Positions 6,656 through 15,139 of a DNA stretch of 23,382 nucleotides are shown here, piece by piece. Each line of letters begins with the position of its first letter. The stretch's first letter is position 1. Source of the stretch: a virus. Made by a program: the position numbers and the translations under genes. Where the stretch lies: the IMG/VR virus record IMGVR_UViG_3300047459_000104, positions 1-23,382 of that record; one strand, written 5' to 3'. The notes below the pieces were generated by a model that was not told where the DNA came from, searched no databases, and saw only the letters and a list, made by a program, of their open reading frames with translations.

Positions 6656-6824
6656 TTGTATAGAATGTGACGATGGAATGAGATGTATGTCAGATGATGC
6701 TCTGATGTGCCTAACTGAAGAGGAACTAGATAATTATTTAAACTGCAATGAAAGTGTCTTTAAACTTAACCAAGTTGAAGGGCAACAAGTTGACACCGAG
6801 CGAATTCGTATACTTGCTTATTAA
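6648..6824 (+). CDS. Small acidic cysteine-rich protein
   Basis: This 58-residue protein begins MTDCIECDDGMRCMSDDALM. Cysteines at 4, 7, 13, 21 and 33 include a CxxC pair, so metal binding is possible. It is acidic throughout. The ATG at 6648 overlaps the upstream stop and is preferred over the ATG at 6564 in the same frame, which would put 28 extra residues inside the upstream gene. Its last 77 bases overlap the next ORF in another frame, an unusually long overlap that makes either this C-terminus or the next start less certain. Confidence 0.55.
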   Translation: MTDCIECDDGMRCMSDDALMCLTEEELDNYLNCNESVFKLNQVEGQQVDTERIRILAY

Positions 6825-7293
6825 AAGTGAGAACGCTAAACAGCTTACTAAGTACCTAGAAATCCTACCTATTGACGAGACTAAATTACAAGATCGTGGC
6901 TTTGTGAAAATAATGCCCGACAGGACTCTTACTCTCCGTCAAAAAGCGTTGGATTTATTTACGGTCAGAGGATGCGAGGATTGCTGGAATCAATTTGTAG
7001 TTGCCTATCCTATTAAGGATCAAGGCAGGCCTTTACACAACGACAAGAAGCGTAATAAACTAAAGTATATTGCGCTTATTACAAAAAGTCCAGATCTGCA
7101 CGAGACTATCATGAAAGCTCTAGATAACGAGAAAGAAGATAGAAAGCGTGCTAATTGGTCTGGTGAATTTCGCCCACGTTGGAAGATGATGTCATCGTAC
7201 ATAAACCAAGAAGCTTGGACTATGTATGAAGGCATGGAATTCGATACTCCAACAAGTACTAACCAACCTAATTACGGAGAAGATCTAATATGA
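6748..7293 (+). CDS. Unknown protein upstream of DnaB-type helicase (possible loader/accessory)
   Basis: This 181-residue protein has a predicted N-terminal winged-helix-like part (LTPSEFVYLLIKSENA; DRGFVKIMPDRTLTLRQKA, about 16-68). A basic middle follows (GRPLHNDKKRNKLKYIALI), then a helical, Trp-rich end (NWSGEFRPRWKMMSSYINQ). It is joined to the DnaB-type helicase by ATGA. Winged-helix proteins beside phage helicases are often loaders or replication initiators, but no family motif proves this. The ATG at 6748 overlaps the Cys-rich gene by 77 bases. GTG at 6754 or TTG at 6775 or 6790 would shorten the overlap. Confidence 0.7.
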   Translation: MKVSLNLTKLKGNKLTPSEFVYLLIKSENAKQLTKYLEILPIDETKLQDRGFVKIMPDRTLTLRQKALDLFTVRGCEDCWNQFVVAYPIKDQGRPLHNDKKRNKLKYIALITKSPDLHETIMKALDNEKEDRKRANWSGEFRPRWKMMSSYINQEAWTMYEGMEFDTPTSTNQPNYGEDLI

Positions 7294-8261
7294 GCGAGGA
7301 ACACAAGGCTTTACCTTGGCGCCATATTTCTCAATCATCTACTGCAGCCTTGCGCTACATTGATGGTAGGAGGAAAGGTGAGATCAAATCTCTTACTACC
7401 CCATGGAATAAGTTTAACAACATATCTATGGGAGGTATAGAGTGGCAGACTATCACAACTATTGCTGGTATGTCTGGTAGCGGGAAAACTGCAGTTCTTG
7501 GTCAATTGGAAACAGGTTTAAAAGATCTGAATCCAGACGAAGATTTTGCAATACTATCATTTAACTTCGAGATGTTATCCTCAAGGCTTGTCGCCCGCAA
7601 GCTTAGTAACAAGATGAAAATTACTACACAGCAGTTGTATAGTGCGTCAGAGAATTTTAGTCTCAACGACAACTACTATATGAATGCAGTACAGGAATCT
7701 CGTAAGTTGAATAAGTATGATATATACTATGTCGATATACCGGGTAGTGTCAAAGCTTTAGAAGCAACAGTAATAAAATTTTCTAAAGAAATAGGCAAAC
7801 CGGTTATCGTTATGTTAGATCATACTCTACTTGTAAAGAAGGCAGGTGGTGCGCAGGATAGAGATTTACTCTATGATCTGATGGCTATGTTTAACGGTCT
7901 CAAGAAGCTAATCAAGGTAGCATTTATCTTGATCTCGCAGATGAACCGTAACATCGAAGCATCAGAGCGTATCCAAAATCCAGATTTACACTACCCTAAG
8001 AAGCAAGACATCTTCGGTGCAGATGCATGTTACATGTACTCTGACATTGTGGTGGTAACACACCGCCCAGAGATGCTTGGTATTAGGGCATACGGACCAA
8101 AGAGATGGCCTACAGATGATGCTATATTTTGGCACTATCTAAAGGTTAGGGAAGGTGAGCCTTGCATAGCTCTTATGCAGAATAATCTAGCTCATAACGA
8201 AATATTGGACGCAGTTTCAATGTACTCAAGTAATCAAGAACCTAAAGAAACAGAAGACTAA
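7290..8261 (+). CDS. DnaB-type replicative helicase (C-terminal RecA domain only)
   Basis: This is a superfamily 4 hexameric helicase that unwinds the phage fork. It is 323 residues long, so it lacks the N-terminal helical domain of bacterial DnaB (about 470). Motifs are: H1/Walker A GMSGSGKT (60-67), H1a FNFEM (91-95, versus FSLEM), H2/Walker B VIVMLDHT with D177, H3 ISQMNR (215-220), and a C-terminal KVREG block (H4, KNRxG-like). The lack of the primase-interacting N-domain suggests a separate way of contacting the primase encoded at 9526. It follows the winged-helix-like gene by ATGA and touches the Sak4-like gene by TAATG. Confidence 0.9.
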   Translation: MSEEHKALPWRHISQSSTAALRYIDGRRKGEIKSLTTPWNKFNNISMGGIEWQTITTIAGMSGSGKTAVLGQLETGLKDLNPDEDFAILSFNFEMLSSRLVARKLSNKMKITTQQLYSASENFSLNDNYYMNAVQESRKLNKYDIYYVDIPGSVKALEATVIKFSKEIGKPVIVMLDHTLLVKKAGGAQDRDLLYDLMAMFNGLKKLIKVAFILISQMNRNIEASERIQNPDLHYPKKQDIFGADACYMYSDIVVVTHRPEMLGIRAYGPKRWPTDDAIFWHYLKVREGEPCIALMQNNLAHNEILDAVSMYSSNQEPKETED

Positions 8262-8938
8262 TGGCACAAGAAGTATTAATAGTTGGCGCTAGTGGAACAG
8301 GGAAATCCACCTCAATTGAGAATCTAAACCCTGAGTCAACATTCATTGTAAACGTAGCCCGTAAGGCGTTACCATTCAAAGGATGGAAGACTAAGTACCC
8401 TTCATTCACTAAAGAAAATCCTGACGGTAGATTCTATTCTAGCGATGTACCCCAAGAGATTCTAAAGTGTTTGAATTACATTAATGAGAAACGTACTGAT
8501 GTAAAGACGATTGTCATTGATGATTATCAATACACTATGGCTAATGAGTACATGCGTAGAGCTAACGAGACTGGCTTCAAGAAGTTTACTGAGATTGCTC
8601 AGAATGCTTGGAGTATAGTCAATGCAGTTAAATCTATGCGTGATGATTTATTAGTTGTGTTTATGATGCACTCGGAAGTTACCTTTGATGCACATGGTAA
8701 CAAAGTAACAAAAGCAAAGACCATCGGTAAGATGATGGACAATGTGGTTACTCTCGAGGGTATGTTTACAATTGTATTGTATACAGACGTCACAAAGGGA
8801 GAAAAGGGTATGGAATATTCGTTTATCACACAAAACGATGGGACTAACACCGGTAAATCCCCAAAGGACATGTTTGAATCTGTTAAAATATCAAACGATT
8901 TACAATTGGTAGCGGATGCTATCGTAGCTTATCAATAA
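8261..8938 (+). CDS. RecA-fold ATPase, Sak4-like
   Basis: This 225-residue P-loop ATPase has Walker A GASGTGKS (9-16) and Walker B TIVIDDYQY (83-91). Residues about 132-137 (VVFMMH) are the beta strand after Walker B with a sensor-like His. Size and layout match the phage AAA_24/Sak4 group of minimal RecA paralogs, which promote single-strand annealing and work best with their own SSB; an SSB-like gene follows directly. Expected role: recombination and recombination-dependent replication. A non-Sak4 AAA ATPase such as a helicase loader is the main alternative. Confidence 0.8.
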   Translation: MAQEVLIVGASGTGKSTSIENLNPESTFIVNVARKALPFKGWKTKYPSFTKENPDGRFYSSDVPQEILKCLNYINEKRTDVKTIVIDDYQYTMANEYMRRANETGFKKFTEIAQNAWSIVNAVKSMRDDLLVVFMMHSEVTFDAHGNKVTKAKTIGKMMDNVVTLEGMFTIVLYTDVTKGEKGMEYSFITQNDGTNTGKSPKDMFESVKISNDLQLVADAIVAYQ

Positions 8939-8968
8939 TTTAGTAATTAATTCTTAAAAAGAGAGAAA

Positions 8969-9526
8969 ATGTACGGAACTAACGTAGAAAGTAACAACAC
9001 AGGTGGTGTAATGCCACAAGTAGGTATCGTAGAGAACTGCGAATTAGTAAGTGTGACTATGAACACAGACAAAGGCGGAAGACTAGACTTTGAGTTTAGA
9101 CAAGGCAATGGTTCAACAGTTAAGCATGCAGAATTTCCTGCTAACCCAGATTATGGTGATGTAGAGAAGCAGGCTATGGATGTATCACGCCGTGTTAAGC
9201 ACATTGCAACCAAATGTATGGCTGAGTCAGAGTTTGTCATTACAGATGTAACTAGCTTTGAGCAGTATGGTCACAAAGTTGTAGATTTATTTGGACAAAA
9301 ATTCCAAGGTAGAAAGTTTAGAATGCTATTCATCTACCGTGGTAAATATGCGTCTTTACCTAAGTACCCTAACTTTATCGAAGGTATGGAGATACCTGCA
9401 GATAAAACTAATATCTATATCTCAGACTGGAACAAGAAGAAACTTGTTAAGCCTGAGCCAGATGCAAAAGTTGAATTAGCTGCTACAGTTGTAGCCTCTA
9501 CAGGAGGAGCTGACATGCCGTTCTAA
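8969..9526 (+). CDS. Single-stranded DNA-binding protein (SSB-like)
   Basis: This 185-residue protein is probably the phage SSB. The first 130 residues are beta-rich with an OB-like pattern (ENCELVSVTMNTDKGGRLDF; HKVVDLFGQKF; RKFRMLFIYRG). The tail is low-complexity and ends GGADMPF, the SSB signature of a flexible linker with a terminal acidic/hydrophobic tip that docks partner proteins. It sits after the Sak4-like ATPase and before the primase. It is one of few genes here with a real gap (30 bases) and a purine-rich AAAGAGAG leader, consistent with high expression. The primase start overlaps its stop as TAATG. Confidence 0.75.
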   Translation: MYGTNVESNNTGGVMPQVGIVENCELVSVTMNTDKGGRLDFEFRQGNGSTVKHAEFPANPDYGDVEKQAMDVSRRVKHIATKCMAESEFVITDVTSFEQYGHKVVDLFGQKFQGRKFRMLFIYRGKYASLPKYPNFIEGMEIPADKTNIYISDWNKKKLVKPEPDAKVELAATVVASTGGADMPF

Positions 9527-10602
9527 TGTATGGTAGTACAGTAGTAGAATTAACAGATGAAGAGATTCTAGGCAGAATTAACTGCCTAGATATCTTTTCA
9601 TATTATATAGGTAAAGATTTTAAATATGGTAGAGCTATGTGCTCTCCACTTCGTAAAGATAAATCTCCTTCCTTTACAATTTTTAAGCACAACAGTGGTA
9701 AACATTTCTTTAAAGACTTTAGTAACGGTGATACAGGCGATTGCTTTACATTTCTAACCAAGCTCTATGGGCTTCGTAGATTTGACACGTATCGACTCGT
9801 TGATAATGACTTTCAACTAGGAATATCTACTACTAGCTTTTTAGCACCTACTAAGAAATATGTAGGCGTGCATAACAAAGAGCTTAAAGATTTGGAACCG
9901 TCTACTACTACTATACAAATCAAATCACGTCCTTGGAACGCCCAAGAAGATAAATCATTCTGGTCTAAGTTTGGTATTGACTGTCACATACTTACTAAGT
10001 ATAACGTTAAGGCTGCACAACATGTGTGGGTTAACGATAATCTTATTGTAAGCAGTAACAAATACAATCCTATCTATGCCTATGATTTTGGTGGTAGTAA
10101 AATGAAGATATATCAACCGTATAACAAAGCACATAAGTGGCTTAGTAATACCAGTGGATCAGACTTGCAAGGTTACAGCCAACTGCCCAAGAGTGGTGAT
10201 ACACTAGTAATTACTAAATCATTAAAAGATGTGATGTGCCTTGATATATGGAGTATACCTTCAGTGGCACCAGCTTCTGAGAGCTGTGTCATTCCTGCAG
10301 ATGTTGTCAAAGATTTAACTGACAGATTTGCAAGGATATACATATTATATGACTTTGATTACACTGGCATATCTTTTGCCAATAAACATAAAAAGTTATA
10401 TGGGTTTATACCTCTATTTTTTACTAACGGAAAATTTAATACCTTTGATTACAAAGTAAAAGACTTTTCCGACTTTATAGCTCTTAACGGAGTTAGAGGG
10501 GCGGCTGAACTAATAGAATATGTATGCCAAGAGGAATATTTATACCAGGGAACGTCCCGTCAAGCAAGAACGGTAGAAGATGGACAGGGAGATACTTTAT
10601 AG
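9526..10602 (+). CDS. Divergent DnaG-type primase
   Basis: This 358-residue primase has a DnaG-like order of parts. The N-terminal zinc-ribbon-like region (CSPLRKDKSPSFTIF, 39-53; FKDFSNGDTGDCFTF, 62-76) keeps the scaffold of the CHC2 fold but only one of four metal ligands. The TOPRIM domain has VITKSLKDVMCLD (228-240) in place of the EGxxD motif, so the catalytic Glu is Lys231, and a YDFDYTG motif (275-281) supplying the DxD metal site. KDFSDFIALNG (312-322) matches the usual post-TOPRIM KDxxDxL block. Similar 'TKSxKD' primases are known to me in phages of Bacteroidota. The last 79 bases overlap the RusA gene in another frame. The cognate helicase is at 7290. Confidence 0.8.
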   Translation: MYGSTVVELTDEEILGRINCLDIFSYYIGKDFKYGRAMCSPLRKDKSPSFTIFKHNSGKHFFKDFSNGDTGDCFTFLTKLYGLRRFDTYRLVDNDFQLGISTTSFLAPTKKYVGVHNKELKDLEPSTTTIQIKSRPWNAQEDKSFWSKFGIDCHILTKYNVKAAQHVWVNDNLIVSSNKYNPIYAYDFGGSKMKIYQPYNKAHKWLSNTSGSDLQGYSQLPKSGDTLVITKSLKDVMCLDIWSIPSVAPASESCVIPADVVKDLTDRFARIYILYDFDYTGISFANKHKKLYGFIPLFFTNGKFNTFDYKVKDFSDFIALNGVRGAAELIEYVCQEEYLYQGTSRQARTVEDGQGDTL

Positions 10603-10898
10603 TATCCAAACAAACCCAGCGTTATTACAAAGAAAGTAAAGATGCGTGGACAGATAACAAGAAGGAGTTTATTAAAATGATCAAAGGCAAATCTAAGCCC
10701 TACAGAATATCATTTAAATTTGTACGTAAGAGCAAACATAAGTTTGATTATATCAATCCTGCTCAGACAATACAAGATCAAATGGTAAAGTATGGTTGGA
10801 TAGACGATGATAATGCAGATGAAATGCTTCCAATATTTGTAAAATTTGAATACAGTAAAGAAGAACCCGGAGTTTATATTAACGTTTTAAAATCTTAG
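10524..10898 (+). CDS. rusA: RusA-type Holliday junction resolvase
   Basis: This 124-residue endonuclease resolves branched DNA formed during replication and recombination. The N-terminus IFIPGNVPSSKNGRR (5-19) is the RusA nucleotide-binding signature. The acidic catalytic set is D75 (HKFDYIN) with N78, D85 (QDQMVKYGW) and DDDN (94-97), comparable to E. coli RusA D70/D72/D91. The conserved N-terminus requires the ATG at 10524, so the 79-base overlap with the primase is real and both frames are used. A small helical protein follows after 3 bases. Confidence 0.88.
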   Translation: MPRGIFIPGNVPSSKNGRRWTGRYFIVSKQTQRYYKESKDAWTDNKKEFIKMIKGKSKPYRISFKFVRKSKHKFDYINPAQTIQDQMVKYGWIDDDNADEMLPIFVKFEYSKEEPGVYINVLKS

Positions 10899-10901
10899 AT
10901 T

Positions 10902-11234
10902 ATGTCTAAACCTAAAATTCAATATCCAGAGGCGTTTGTGACTAAGTGTTTTAATCACCTTAGACACTTCATGGATATACGTTTGCTAACTTCTGCTATA
11001 GATAACGGTCATGACAGCATTGTTCGATACTTTCTCGAGCAAGCGCTTGAAGATGATGAGTTGTATCTTACAGATAAACTAGCAGACGATGGAGATCGTA
11101 CTATTGCAAATGCTAAAATACATGCGCATAAGGTACGGCAAGAGTTGTACAATGAATACATGGAATTACTAACACAAACACTTGATAAAGAAGATGTCAG
11201 ATCAAAATTATTACGCACGGGAAGAGATTTCTAA
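10902..11234 (+). CDS. Small helical protein of unknown function
   Basis: This 110-residue, mostly helical protein (CFNHLRHFMDIRLLTSAID; RYFLEQALEDDELYLTDKL; KVRQELYNEYMELLTQTLD) has no recognised family. It lies between the resolvase (3-base gap) and the exonuclease. Its last 41 bases overlap the exonuclease start at 11194, so the exonuclease is translated by coupling. A partner role for one of these nucleases is possible but not supported beyond position. Confidence 0.7.
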   Translation: MSKPKIQYPEAFVTKCFNHLRHFMDIRLLTSAIDNGHDSIVRYFLEQALEDDELYLTDKLADDGDRTIANAKIHAHKVRQELYNEYMELLTQTLDKEDVRSKLLRTGRDF

Positions 11235-12171
11235 CAGTGATCTAGGAGAACTAAAGGTATCTCCCCGCAGATTTGTAATGCGGAAACAAAGAGAAATGCA
11301 GACTAAAAGTGCTGCAATGGAACTAGGAACTCTTATTCACACTTTTGCTCTTGAGCCAGATAGATTTATCATGGCAGACATAGAGCCTGTAGGTGGTAAA
11401 ATGGGTGAGTATATCAAAGCTTATTTTGAATTAGAGAAATCTGGTATGGAAGAATCCAAGATACCAGATCTAGCTTATACACATTCTCAGTATAGCCCTA
11501 AGCACAGCAAGCCAGAGACTATTCTTAAGAGTTTTAAGAATAAGCCAGAAAACGTTGCATTTTATAATTTTCTTAAAGATGCTGATGGTAAAATTGCCGT
11601 TACGCAGAAAGATAGACAGATTATAGATGGATGCTTGATGTCTTTACGTACACACGTCGTATCTAATAGATTATTATTCTCAGAACAAGAAGATGTTACA
11701 GCTGAAGCTGAGAGAGAAATATTCTTTAGATTACATGATGTAAACTGTAAGTCTAAATTAGATAGAGTTATAGTAGATGACAAGAATAAAAAAGTAACTA
11801 TTGTCGATCTTAAAACTACTAGTAGTCAAGTTTACGGTGAGTGTATACCACTAGCTGAGAAGACTGGCCACCTAGTTAGAGATTGGCATGTTACAGGATT
11901 TATGTACTCTTGTTTGAATTACTCCTACTACAGACAGCTTGCTTTTTATAAGCAAGGTATGCAGGAGTTATACCCAGATTATGAAGTTGAAGCTTTTATT
12001 ATTGCTGTCGACACCAAAGGATCTTACGATGTAGCAGTTTATCAACTGCCGCAAGAGTGGATAGAAAGAGGTGAAGAAGAAATACAATGTCTATTGACAG
12101 AGTATAAGCACTATACAGAGACTAATAACTGGGATGTAAAACAAGGGTTTGAAGAAACAGTAACCTACTAA
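11194..12171 (+). CDS. PDDEXK-superfamily exonuclease (RecB/Cas4-like)
   Basis: This 325-residue nuclease of the PD-(D/E)XK fold probably makes single-stranded ends for the annealing step carried out with the Sak4-like protein and SSB. Motifs are: SDLGELKVSPRRF (15-27), MELGTLIHTFALEP (42-55) with H49, D190 in SKLDRV, D205-L-K207 in VTIVDLKTT, and the helical YRQLAFYKQ (246-254, Q248/Y252). Together these give the H-D-DxK-QxxxY pattern of the RecB-family phage exonucleases. The ATG at 11194 is chosen over the TTG at 11182; AAAGAAG lies just upstream. Confidence 0.85.
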   Translation: MSDQNYYAREEISNSDLGELKVSPRRFVMRKQREMQTKSAAMELGTLIHTFALEPDRFIMADIEPVGGKMGEYIKAYFELEKSGMEESKIPDLAYTHSQYSPKHSKPETILKSFKNKPENVAFYNFLKDADGKIAVTQKDRQIIDGCLMSLRTHVVSNRLLFSEQEDVTAEAEREIFFRLHDVNCKSKLDRVIVDDKNKKVTIVDLKTTSSQVYGECIPLAEKTGHLVRDWHVTGFMYSCLNYSYYRQLAFYKQGMQELYPDYEVEAFIIAVDTKGSYDVAVYQLPQEWIERGEEEIQCLLTEYKHYTETNNWDVKQGFEETVTY

Positions 12172-12183
12172 ATTTTTACGAAG

Positions 12184-12729
12184 ATGATGTTGAATAAATC
12201 TTACACTTATGTTTTACCAATGCTTTCTACTGAGATTGCATTGGTAAAGCAAGGGTTAGTTAATACATTTATTGGTGATAAAGACTACCCACAGTATGAT
12301 AATCACATCTTCCTTCTTTATAAATTTAATGGTTCTAAAGAATTTTTGGAATACGAGGATTTTCTAAGCAACACACATTTGTTTGTTGCTAAATATGATC
12401 CAGACGATTCACACGTTATGTTCGTACTTGATGTACCTGCCTTTTACCAAACAGATTATGATATGTTTAAACAAGGTAAGTATTCTGAAATGAATAGAGA
12501 TTACAAAGTAATCATCTTTGCATTTCATGACATCATGGATTATGAACATAGAGTTGCAAAAGTTCTATTTAAACATCCAGATTTACGTGAAGAGTGGGAA
12601 GAGAGAACAGGGACAGACATCCCTGAGAGCATGGAAGTATCTTCAGTTCCGGATTTAAACACAGAAGTTTATAATGAATCTATGAAAGTTATAAACAAAG
12701 TTAAACCACAAGAAAATCCATTTGACTAG
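12184..12729 (+). CDS. Conserved-looking phage protein upstream of rIIA (unknown function)
   Basis: This is a 181-residue protein of unknown function. It resembles a widespread but uncharacterised phage protein that I know by its LP...I...(I/V)NT(F/Y) opening, an IFLLYKF strand and a GKYS motif, here FKQGKYSEMNRDYKVII (95-111). The fold looks alpha/beta (VMFVLDVPAFY; YKVIIFAFHDIM). The C-terminus is acidic and ends NPFD. Two ATGs stand in tandem at the start. It ends directly before the rIIA-like ATG (TAGATG). Family recall is by pattern only and unverified. Confidence 0.7.
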   Translation: MMLNKSYTYVLPMLSTEIALVKQGLVNTFIGDKDYPQYDNHIFLLYKFNGSKEFLEYEDFLSNTHLFVAKYDPDDSHVMFVLDVPAFYQTDYDMFKQGKYSEMNRDYKVIIFAFHDIMDYEHRVAKVLFKHPDLREEWEERTGTDIPESMEVSSVPDLNTEVYNESMKVINKVKPQENPFD

Positions 12730-15129
12730 ATGAAACTACAACAACAACGGAACGTCGATGAAGTTATCGGAGTTCAACAACAACACAAGTTCAAAATCAC
12801 GGACGGATCACAGGCTATCATTATGGATAGCCTTATTAATTTATACTCGGACCCTATTGGTTCGATTGTCCGTGAGATCACTTCTAATTGTATTGATGCA
12901 AACCGTGAGCGAGTACTAAAGCTAGCTAAGAAAATTCCTATGGAAACAGGGGATGATACTAGCTACTGGAGCGACAAGCAAACAGTTTGCATTGAATACG
13001 TTGAGAAGAACACGATTCTAGGAGTAGATGAGTGTATTATGTTCCATGATTATGGTTGCGGCCTCTCACAAGATCGCGTACAAAATGTATTTACTACATT
13101 CGGTGCGTCAACTAAGAGAGATAATAACTATGAAATCGGGGGCTTTGGCCTTGGTGCGAAATCACCTTTGGCTTATGCAGATACCTTTTACGTATCTAGT
13201 AGACACAATGGTACTGAGACATATTACATGATTTATCGTAACAACGATAACGTGCCACATATGGACCAGGTATACCAGAGAGCTACAGATGAGAAAAATG
13301 GTAGCAGTGTAATTGTACCTATTAAAGATGGCTATTACGATAGGCGTAAATTTAGAGAGGCAATTAACGAACAGCTTTGTTTCTTTAAGAACTTAGTCTA
13401 CAAAAATGTAGAAGAAGCTCTAGGAGAAATAAAGAACTACTATACTTTACAGAATAGAGGTAAGGTAATAGAGGATACAGAAGACTATGTACTTACTAAC
13501 GATGGTAGAAATTTATTTCTATTAGTTGGAGATGTAGTATACCCTATTAACTGGGATTTACTAGATGATAATGAAAGCTCATACAAAGCTAGTGTAGGCG
13601 TAAGATTTGATATTGGTGTATTAGATCTTGTACCTTCTAGAGAAGAACTTCGTTATACTCCTACTACTATATCAGCTATTAAAACTAAACTGGCTACACT
13701 TAAAGCTAAGTTTAAAGCTGATGCTGCAGCTGATTATACTATGACAGACTATGTCGAGTATTTAATTGGTATAAGTAATTTGTCAAGCTCAGGAGGTAGT
13801 AGATATTATTCTTTAGAGAGTGATTGTCCTAAAGCTATTAAAGCTAGTATGGCTAATGTAGGTGCTTATGACATTCCTTTTGCTAGCAATGCTAACTTAA
13901 CTCCTGCAAAGTTTCATAGTGGTAATACTGCATTTCACCAACTATTTGACGGTGTGAGTGTATTTTATGGTAAGCTAATTACTAATAGTTCTGCTATTGG
14001 AGGTGAAACGATTACTTACAGAGAGATCAACACTTGGGATGACTTCTTTATGTTTGCTAGAAATCATAAACACTTGTATTATGTAGACGGTAATTTTAGT
14101 ACTCCTAAAAGCTATACTATTACTGATGAGGAAGAAAGTTTTATGGCTTTCAAGATAGACGCAGCTAAAAGAGGTGCTAGGATTAACGATAAGACTAACT
14201 TTGTTGATCCAAGAGCAGATTATTTAAAAGTTTCTACATTTAATACTGTATCAGCGCTTTTAAAGAAATCATCTTTTGTTAAATCTTATGCAGATGTAGA
14301 AGAAAAAGAACTTTCTGAAAGCTACGGAGATGTACTAGATAGTAAAACACGTCGTAAAGTAAACAAGCAAGTATTTGCTCGTAATGCTGAGATTAAGTCT
14401 GATAGTTACGATACTGAGATTAAGTATACCAACCAAGAGTATAGAATCTCAGATCTTCAAGACTTGTTATTATCTCATGGAGGCATGGCTCCTAACTTAA
14501 AAGCTGTTGTATACGCAGAGACTAAGGATGTAGATGAGTTAAATAAAGTTGTTAAAATTATATCTCATAATAAACATGAAACTACTGAGGCTTACCGTTA
14601 TAGTGCCCAGAAGTTTGAGAACCATTATCGAGTAGTAAAAGTATCTAAAGATGTTGCAAAGCAATTTAAAGACATTGAAGGATTTATAACAGCTAAAGAA
14701 TTTATGAAATCACCTACACACTTACAATCGTTTATGACGGCACAGAAAATCAAAGAATATAAAAAGTCTTTTGAGTTTCTTGAAAGTTTTGCGAGAAATA
14801 GCTCTGTTATTAGTAATCATCTTTATGATCTTTATAAAGATCTAAAGAACTATGATGATAATAATGGAGTAGACTCTTGCTGGAGATGTGACGATCAAAT
14901 AGGACCTATAGTTAAAGAAGTCTTACAGTTAGATATAGCCGATGAGGTTAGATATGACATGAAGATTATAAATAAACTAGAGGAAGTTGTTGAATATTCT
15001 CAAGGACTAGATCTTTTGAATCATGTACATTTTACTGATGACTCTAGGAAATCTGTAATAGATTTCTTATCTTTAAAGGACAAAACACCTGATTTTGAAC
15101 AAGTTAAACAATTAACACTAACCGCTTAA
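12730..15129 (+). CDS. rIIA: rIIA-like protein (GHKL ATPase)
   Basis: This 799-residue protein has an N-terminal GHKL (Hsp90/MutL-type) ATPase fold. The N box is REITSNCIDAN with E49, N53 and D56. The G1 box is HDYGCGL (106-112) and the G2 box is GGFGLGAKSP (137-146). About 600 more residues are mainly helical, with a middle low-complexity patch (SNLSSSGGSRYYS). T4 rIIA is a similar ATPase. With rIIB it affects membrane-associated events and blocks exclusion by the lambda Rex system. The directly following rIIB-like gene supports the name. No membrane span is visible. Confidence 0.85.
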   Translation: MKLQQQRNVDEVIGVQQQHKFKITDGSQAIIMDSLINLYSDPIGSIVREITSNCIDANRERVLKLAKKIPMETGDDTSYWSDKQTVCIEYVEKNTILGVDECIMFHDYGCGLSQDRVQNVFTTFGASTKRDNNYEIGGFGLGAKSPLAYADTFYVSSRHNGTETYYMIYRNNDNVPHMDQVYQRATDEKNGSSVIVPIKDGYYDRRKFREAINEQLCFFKNLVYKNVEEALGEIKNYYTLQNRGKVIEDTEDYVLTNDGRNLFLLVGDVVYPINWDLLDDNESSYKASVGVRFDIGVLDLVPSREELRYTPTTISAIKTKLATLKAKFKADAAADYTMTDYVEYLIGISNLSSSGGSRYYSLESDCPKAIKASMANVGAYDIPFASNANLTPAKFHSGNTAFHQLFDGVSVFYGKLITNSSAIGGETITYREINTWDDFFMFARNHKHLYYVDGNFSTPKSYTITDEEESFMAFKIDAAKRGARINDKTNFVDPRADYLKVSTFNTVSALLKKSSFVKSYADVEEKELSESYGDVLDSKTRRKVNKQVFARNAEIKSDSYDTEIKYTNQEYRISDLQDLLLSHGGMAPNLKAVVYAETKDVDELNKVVKIISHNKHETTEAYRYSAQKFENHYRVVKVSKDVAKQFKDIEGFITAKEFMKSPTHLQSFMTAQKIKEYKKSFEFLESFARNSSVISNHLYDLYKDLKNYDDNNGVDSCWRCDDQIGPIVKEVLQLDIADEVRYDMKIINKLEEVVEYSQGLDLLNHVHFTDDSRKSVIDFLSLKDKTPDFEQVKQLTLTA

Positions 15130-15139
15130 ATTAATTTTA

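Noticed and set aside
6564-6824. Longer start for the Cys-rich gene at 6564
   Set aside because: The extra 28 residues overlap the upstream gene in another frame; the ATG at 6648 overlaps the upstream stop as in most neighbours.
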